Shown: positions 61,660 to 64,000 of the stretch, piece by piece
Layout: each line of letters begins with the position of its first letter
Numbering within the stretch: position 1 is the first letter of the stretch
Assembly (NCBI RefSeq): GCF_008369115.1
Contig: NZ_VOAZ01000002.1
Coordinates: 372,001-436,000, forward strand
Reading direction: 5' to 3'
Length of the DNA stretch: 64,000 nucleotides
From: Psychrobacter sp. ANT_WB68
GTDB lineage: Bacteria > Pseudomonadota > Gammaproteobacteria > Pseudomonadales > Moraxellaceae
Translations under genes and position numbers: made by a program
Notes under the pieces: generated by a model
Databases searched by the model: none
What the model was told of the DNA's origin: nothing
Seen by the model: only the letters and a program-made list of their open reading frames with translations

Positions 61660-62766
61660 ATGAGTATTGAAACCACAATGATAGATGCATGGCAACGTCA
61701 GGCCGCTTGGCTCTGGCTACTGTTGCCTGTTAGTTGGTTGTATGGATTCATCACGTTGCTACGTCGTCAGGCTTATAAAGTAGGTCTGTTTGCAAGTTAT
61801 CGTGCGCCTATTCCGGTGTTGGTCATCGGCAATATTACAGTGGGTGGCAGTGGCAAGACACCGTTAATCATTGCGTTAGTGAGTCACTTGCAAAAGCAAG
61901 GAATAAAGGTAGGTATCATCAGTCGCGGTTATGGCGGTGATAGTAGTCAAATGCCAGCTTTGGTTCATACAGGCAGTTTACCGAGCATCGTAGGTGATGA
62001 GCCTTCTTTAATTGTCAATATAACTGGCGCTGCTATGGCAGTATGCCCTAATCGCGAACAGGCGATTACTGCCTTGTTAAAGGCTTATCCCGATTTACAA
62101 CTGATTATTGCCGATGATGGTTTGCAGCACTATGCATTGCAACGTGATATTGAATGGATTGTGGTCGATGCGTCACGTGGCTTTGGTAATCAGCAGCTGC
62201 TACCAACGGGTTTTTTACGTGAGCCTATATCACGCCTACAGGGCGCAAATGTGGTCTACCATGAAAAAGCCGATATGGCGGCCACGGATGACAATAAGAA
62301 GGCTCAATCTACTCGTTTAACCATGCATCTACAAGCTGAGAAGTTGCAGCCTTTATGGAGTTCTACTGCTGAACTAGATAGCTCAATTGTCACAGAAGCA
62401 AAAATGCCCGTGCCAAATAGTCGGGTACATGCGGTAAGCGGTATCGGCTATCCACAACGTTTTTTTGATACTTTACTATCGCTCGGTTTCGATGTCGTTG
62501 GGCATGCGTATCCCGATCATTATGACTTTAGTTTGTCTGAGCTTTTACAATATACCCAGCAGCCGATTATTGTGACCAGTAAAGACGCGGTTAAAATAAA
62601 AGCATTATTATTGAATGCGACTAGCCACCAAATACTTAGCGAGGAGTATCAAGAACTTGTTAATCGCTTATGGGTATTGCCAGTAACCGCGGTGTTATCG
62701 GACAGTTTTTATGCCAACTTACAGCAGCAATTAAAAGCTTTAAATATTGATATCACTACTGGCTGA
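61660..62766 (+). CDS. lpxK: Tetraacyldisaccharide 4'-kinase
   Basis: The protein is 368 aa. An N-terminal membrane-associated helix (AWLWLLLPVSWLYGFI) precedes the P-loop GNITVGGSGKTPLIIAL (about residues 57-73). SRGYGGDSSQMP, VGDEPSLI, IIADDGLQHYALQRDIEWIVVD and HAYPDHYDFSLSEL are the expected blocks. It phosphorylates the lipid A precursor to lipid IVA on the inner face of the membrane. It lies between msbA and kdsB. Confidence 0.96.
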   Translation: MSIETTMIDAWQRQAAWLWLLLPVSWLYGFITLLRRQAYKVGLFASYRAPIPVLVIGNITVGGSGKTPLIIALVSHLQKQGIKVGIISRGYGGDSSQMPALVHTGSLPSIVGDEPSLIVNITGAAMAVCPNREQAITALLKAYPDLQLIIADDGLQHYALQRDIEWIVVDASRGFGNQQLLPTGFLREPISRLQGANVVYHEKADMAATDDNKKAQSTRLTMHLQAEKLQPLWSSTAELDSSIVTEAKMPVPNSRVHAVSGIGYPQRFFDTLLSLGFDVVGHAYPDHYDFSLSELLQYTQQPIIVTSKDAVKIKALLLNATSHQILSEEYQELVNRLWVLPVTAVLSDSFYANLQQQLKALNIDITTG

Positions 62767-62804
62767 AGTCTAAAATTTTAAATAATTTTTTATAGGAATA
62801 CACC

Positions 62805-63632
62805 ATGTCGTCAGTCTTAATCTCAGCTGAAACAACGCCCGCCAAAACGCATATTGTCATTCCTGCACGCTTTAAAAGCACCCGTTTGCCTGGTAAGCCA
62901 TTGCTAACCATCCATGGTAAGCCGATGATACTTTGGGTGGCTGAAAAGGCAGAGTTGGCTGATTTTGCGGATGACATGTGTATTGCGACGGATGATGAAG
63001 CAATTGCCAAAGTTTGTATAGATGCAGGCTTTGATGTGGTGATGACGAGTAGCGCGCATGCCTCAGGCACTGACCGCTTAGCTGAGGTCGCGGCTATCAA
63101 AGGCTGGGCTGAGCATGATATCGTAGTCAATATGCAAGGCGATGAACCCTTGGTACCGGCGTTATTATTAGAGCAAGTCAAAGCATTGTTGGTGCAAGAT
63201 GCAGATAGCGTGATGGCGACTTTATGTGAACCTATCGAAGACTACGAAACTTTTATGCGTCCATCGGTCGTTAAAGTCGTCAGTCAGACATCTGACCACC
63301 TACAGAGAGCATTGTATTTTAGTCGCGCGCCAATCCCTTGTGACCGTGATGTAGTACTGGCAAATGACAGCGCTACACAGCAGCAAGCGCCAAAAAATGC
63401 TTATCGCCACTTGGGATTATATGCCTATCGCGTGAGCTTATTGCAGCAGTTTGTACACTGGCCGCAAACGCCACTCGAAACACTTGAAAGCCTAGAGCAA
63501 TTGCGGGTATTAGAAAATGGTGGCCATATTGCTATTGCCTCAGCAGCCTGTCATCTACCGGCAGGCGTCGATACCCAAGAAGATTTGGATCGTCTCAATG
63601 CCATGAGCTTAGTGGATTTTCAAAATTACTGA
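62805..63632 (+). CDS. kdsB: 3-deoxy-manno-octulosonate (Kdo) cytidylyltransferase
   Basis: The protein is 275 aa. [25 protein letters not shown] (CTP-binding), [36 protein letters not shown] and [20 protein letters not shown] identify it. It activates Kdo as CMP-Kdo for transfer to lipid A. It directly follows lpxK (38 bp), so the block covers consecutive needs of LPS inner-core assembly. The next gene is holB. Confidence 0.97.
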   Translation: MSSVLISAETTPAKTHIVIPARFKSTRLPGKPLLTIHGKPMILWVAEKAELADFADDMCIATDDEAIAKVCIDAGFDVVMTSSAHASGTDRLAEVAAIKGWAEHDIVVNMQGDEPLVPALLLEQVKALLVQDADSVMATLCEPIEDYETFMRPSVVKVVSQTSDHLQRALYFSRAPIPCDRDVVLANDSATQQQAPKNAYRHLGLYAYRVSLLQQFVHWPQTPLETLESLEQLRVLENGGHIAIASAACHLPAGVDTQEDLDRLNAMSLVDFQNY

Positions 63633-63764
63633 TATCAAATGATTTAAAATAGCCTAAGTAAAATAACTGGTATTTTTGATTAAAAATAGTCATTTTATTC
63701 GGTCTTTAAAGGTTTCGAATGTATAGCAGATTGAAGGTGTTCAACGTCTTAAAGGTATTGAGCG

Positions 63765-64000
63765 ATGACTATGGGTAAGATAACTGAAATGACAAGCACA
63801 GTGCCTTTAAACGATAGTATTTATTTTGCACCGCTGCTACCGTGGCAAAGTGAGGTATGGTCACAGCTGACAAAGCGGGTATTAATGCCGCAGCAATCTT
63901 TACCGCATGCACTTTTAGCGGCTGGCATGCAAGGAATGGGTAAGCGTGCTTTTGTCTGGCGATTGGTGGCATGGTTGTTATGCCGTGAGCGCGATAGCAA
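63765..64000 (+). CDS. holB: DNA polymerase III delta' subunit (partial)
   Basis: The frame starts at ATG 63765 with AAAGG upstream (another ATG is two codons later) and runs off the window. Visible: YFAPLLPWQSEVWSQLTKR, then LPHALLAAGMQGMGKRAFVWRLVAWLLC. The segment LPHALL..G..G.GK matches the N-terminal ATPase-like region of delta'. Only about 78 residues are visible, so the assignment rests on this motif and length cannot be checked. Confidence 0.75.
   Translation, partial: MTMGKITEMTSTVPLNDSIYFAPLLPWQSEVWSQLTKRVLMPQQSLPHALLAAGMQGMGKRAFVWRLVAWLLCRERDS

Overview
The window looks like the chromosome of a gammaproteobacterium of the family Moraxellaceae, most likely Psychrobacter. I infer this from the moderate AT bias and from recognisable gene orders: rsmG-parA-parB, exbB-exbD-msbA-lpxK-kdsB, divergent ppsA/ppsR, and aceE-aceF without an adjacent lpd. 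No database was searched. I recognised no rRNA, tRNA or CRISPR array.

Layout. 1-7.7 kb: amino-acid and carbon metabolism. It holds a DadA-like oxidase with RidA, an AT-rich glycosyltransferase, a TPR protein, a crotonase-fold protein, and a gntP-glycerate kinase operon. 7.7-10.4 kb: a cobalamin nucleotide-loop operon, cobT-cobS-cobC, behind a probable B12 riboswitch. 10.9-12.2 kb: the rpsF-rpsR-rplI ribosomal operon with an S6:S18-type leader hairpin that takes in the rpsF ribosome-binding site. 12.4-19.7 kb: a GYF/RDD membrane protein, ppsA and its regulator, a DUF4377 lipoprotein and sthA. 19.8-25.5 kb: a tripartite exporter with two ABC-2 permeases, HlyD and TolC but no ATPase gene. 25.8-32.2 kb: glpK, a glycine-zipper protein, an EEP-family nuclease/phosphatase, a TetR regulator and two small exported proteins. 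32.9-37.6 kb: aceE-aceF.

37.61-47.41 kb is an integrated mobile element bounded by a 24-bp perfect direct repeat lying in the aceF transcription terminator. It encodes a P4-type tyrosine integrase, a 363-aa orphan cargo protein, an AlpA-like regulator and a tightly overlapping seven-gene operon ending in a DUF3987 primase/helicase-like protein. Beyond that lie an origin-like nested inverted repeat, a dead IS30 copy, a decayed secreted-protein gene, and a zinc-ribbon gene followed by three tandem paralogous small genes. Iterated 12-bp repeats near both ends look like integrase arm sites. With no capsid, tail or conjugation genes it resembles a phage satellite or integrative mobilizable element. 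It is the most novel part of the window.

47.4-64 kb returns to core genome: ompW, a zinc-ribbon/TM gene split by an in-frame amber codon, a voltage-gated K+ channel, a TerD protein, a WYL regulator, a Lon-like protease, rsmG-parA-parB, and exbB-exbD-msbA-lpxK-kdsB running into a partial holB. The last block combines energy transduction with lipid A/Kdo synthesis for the outer membrane.
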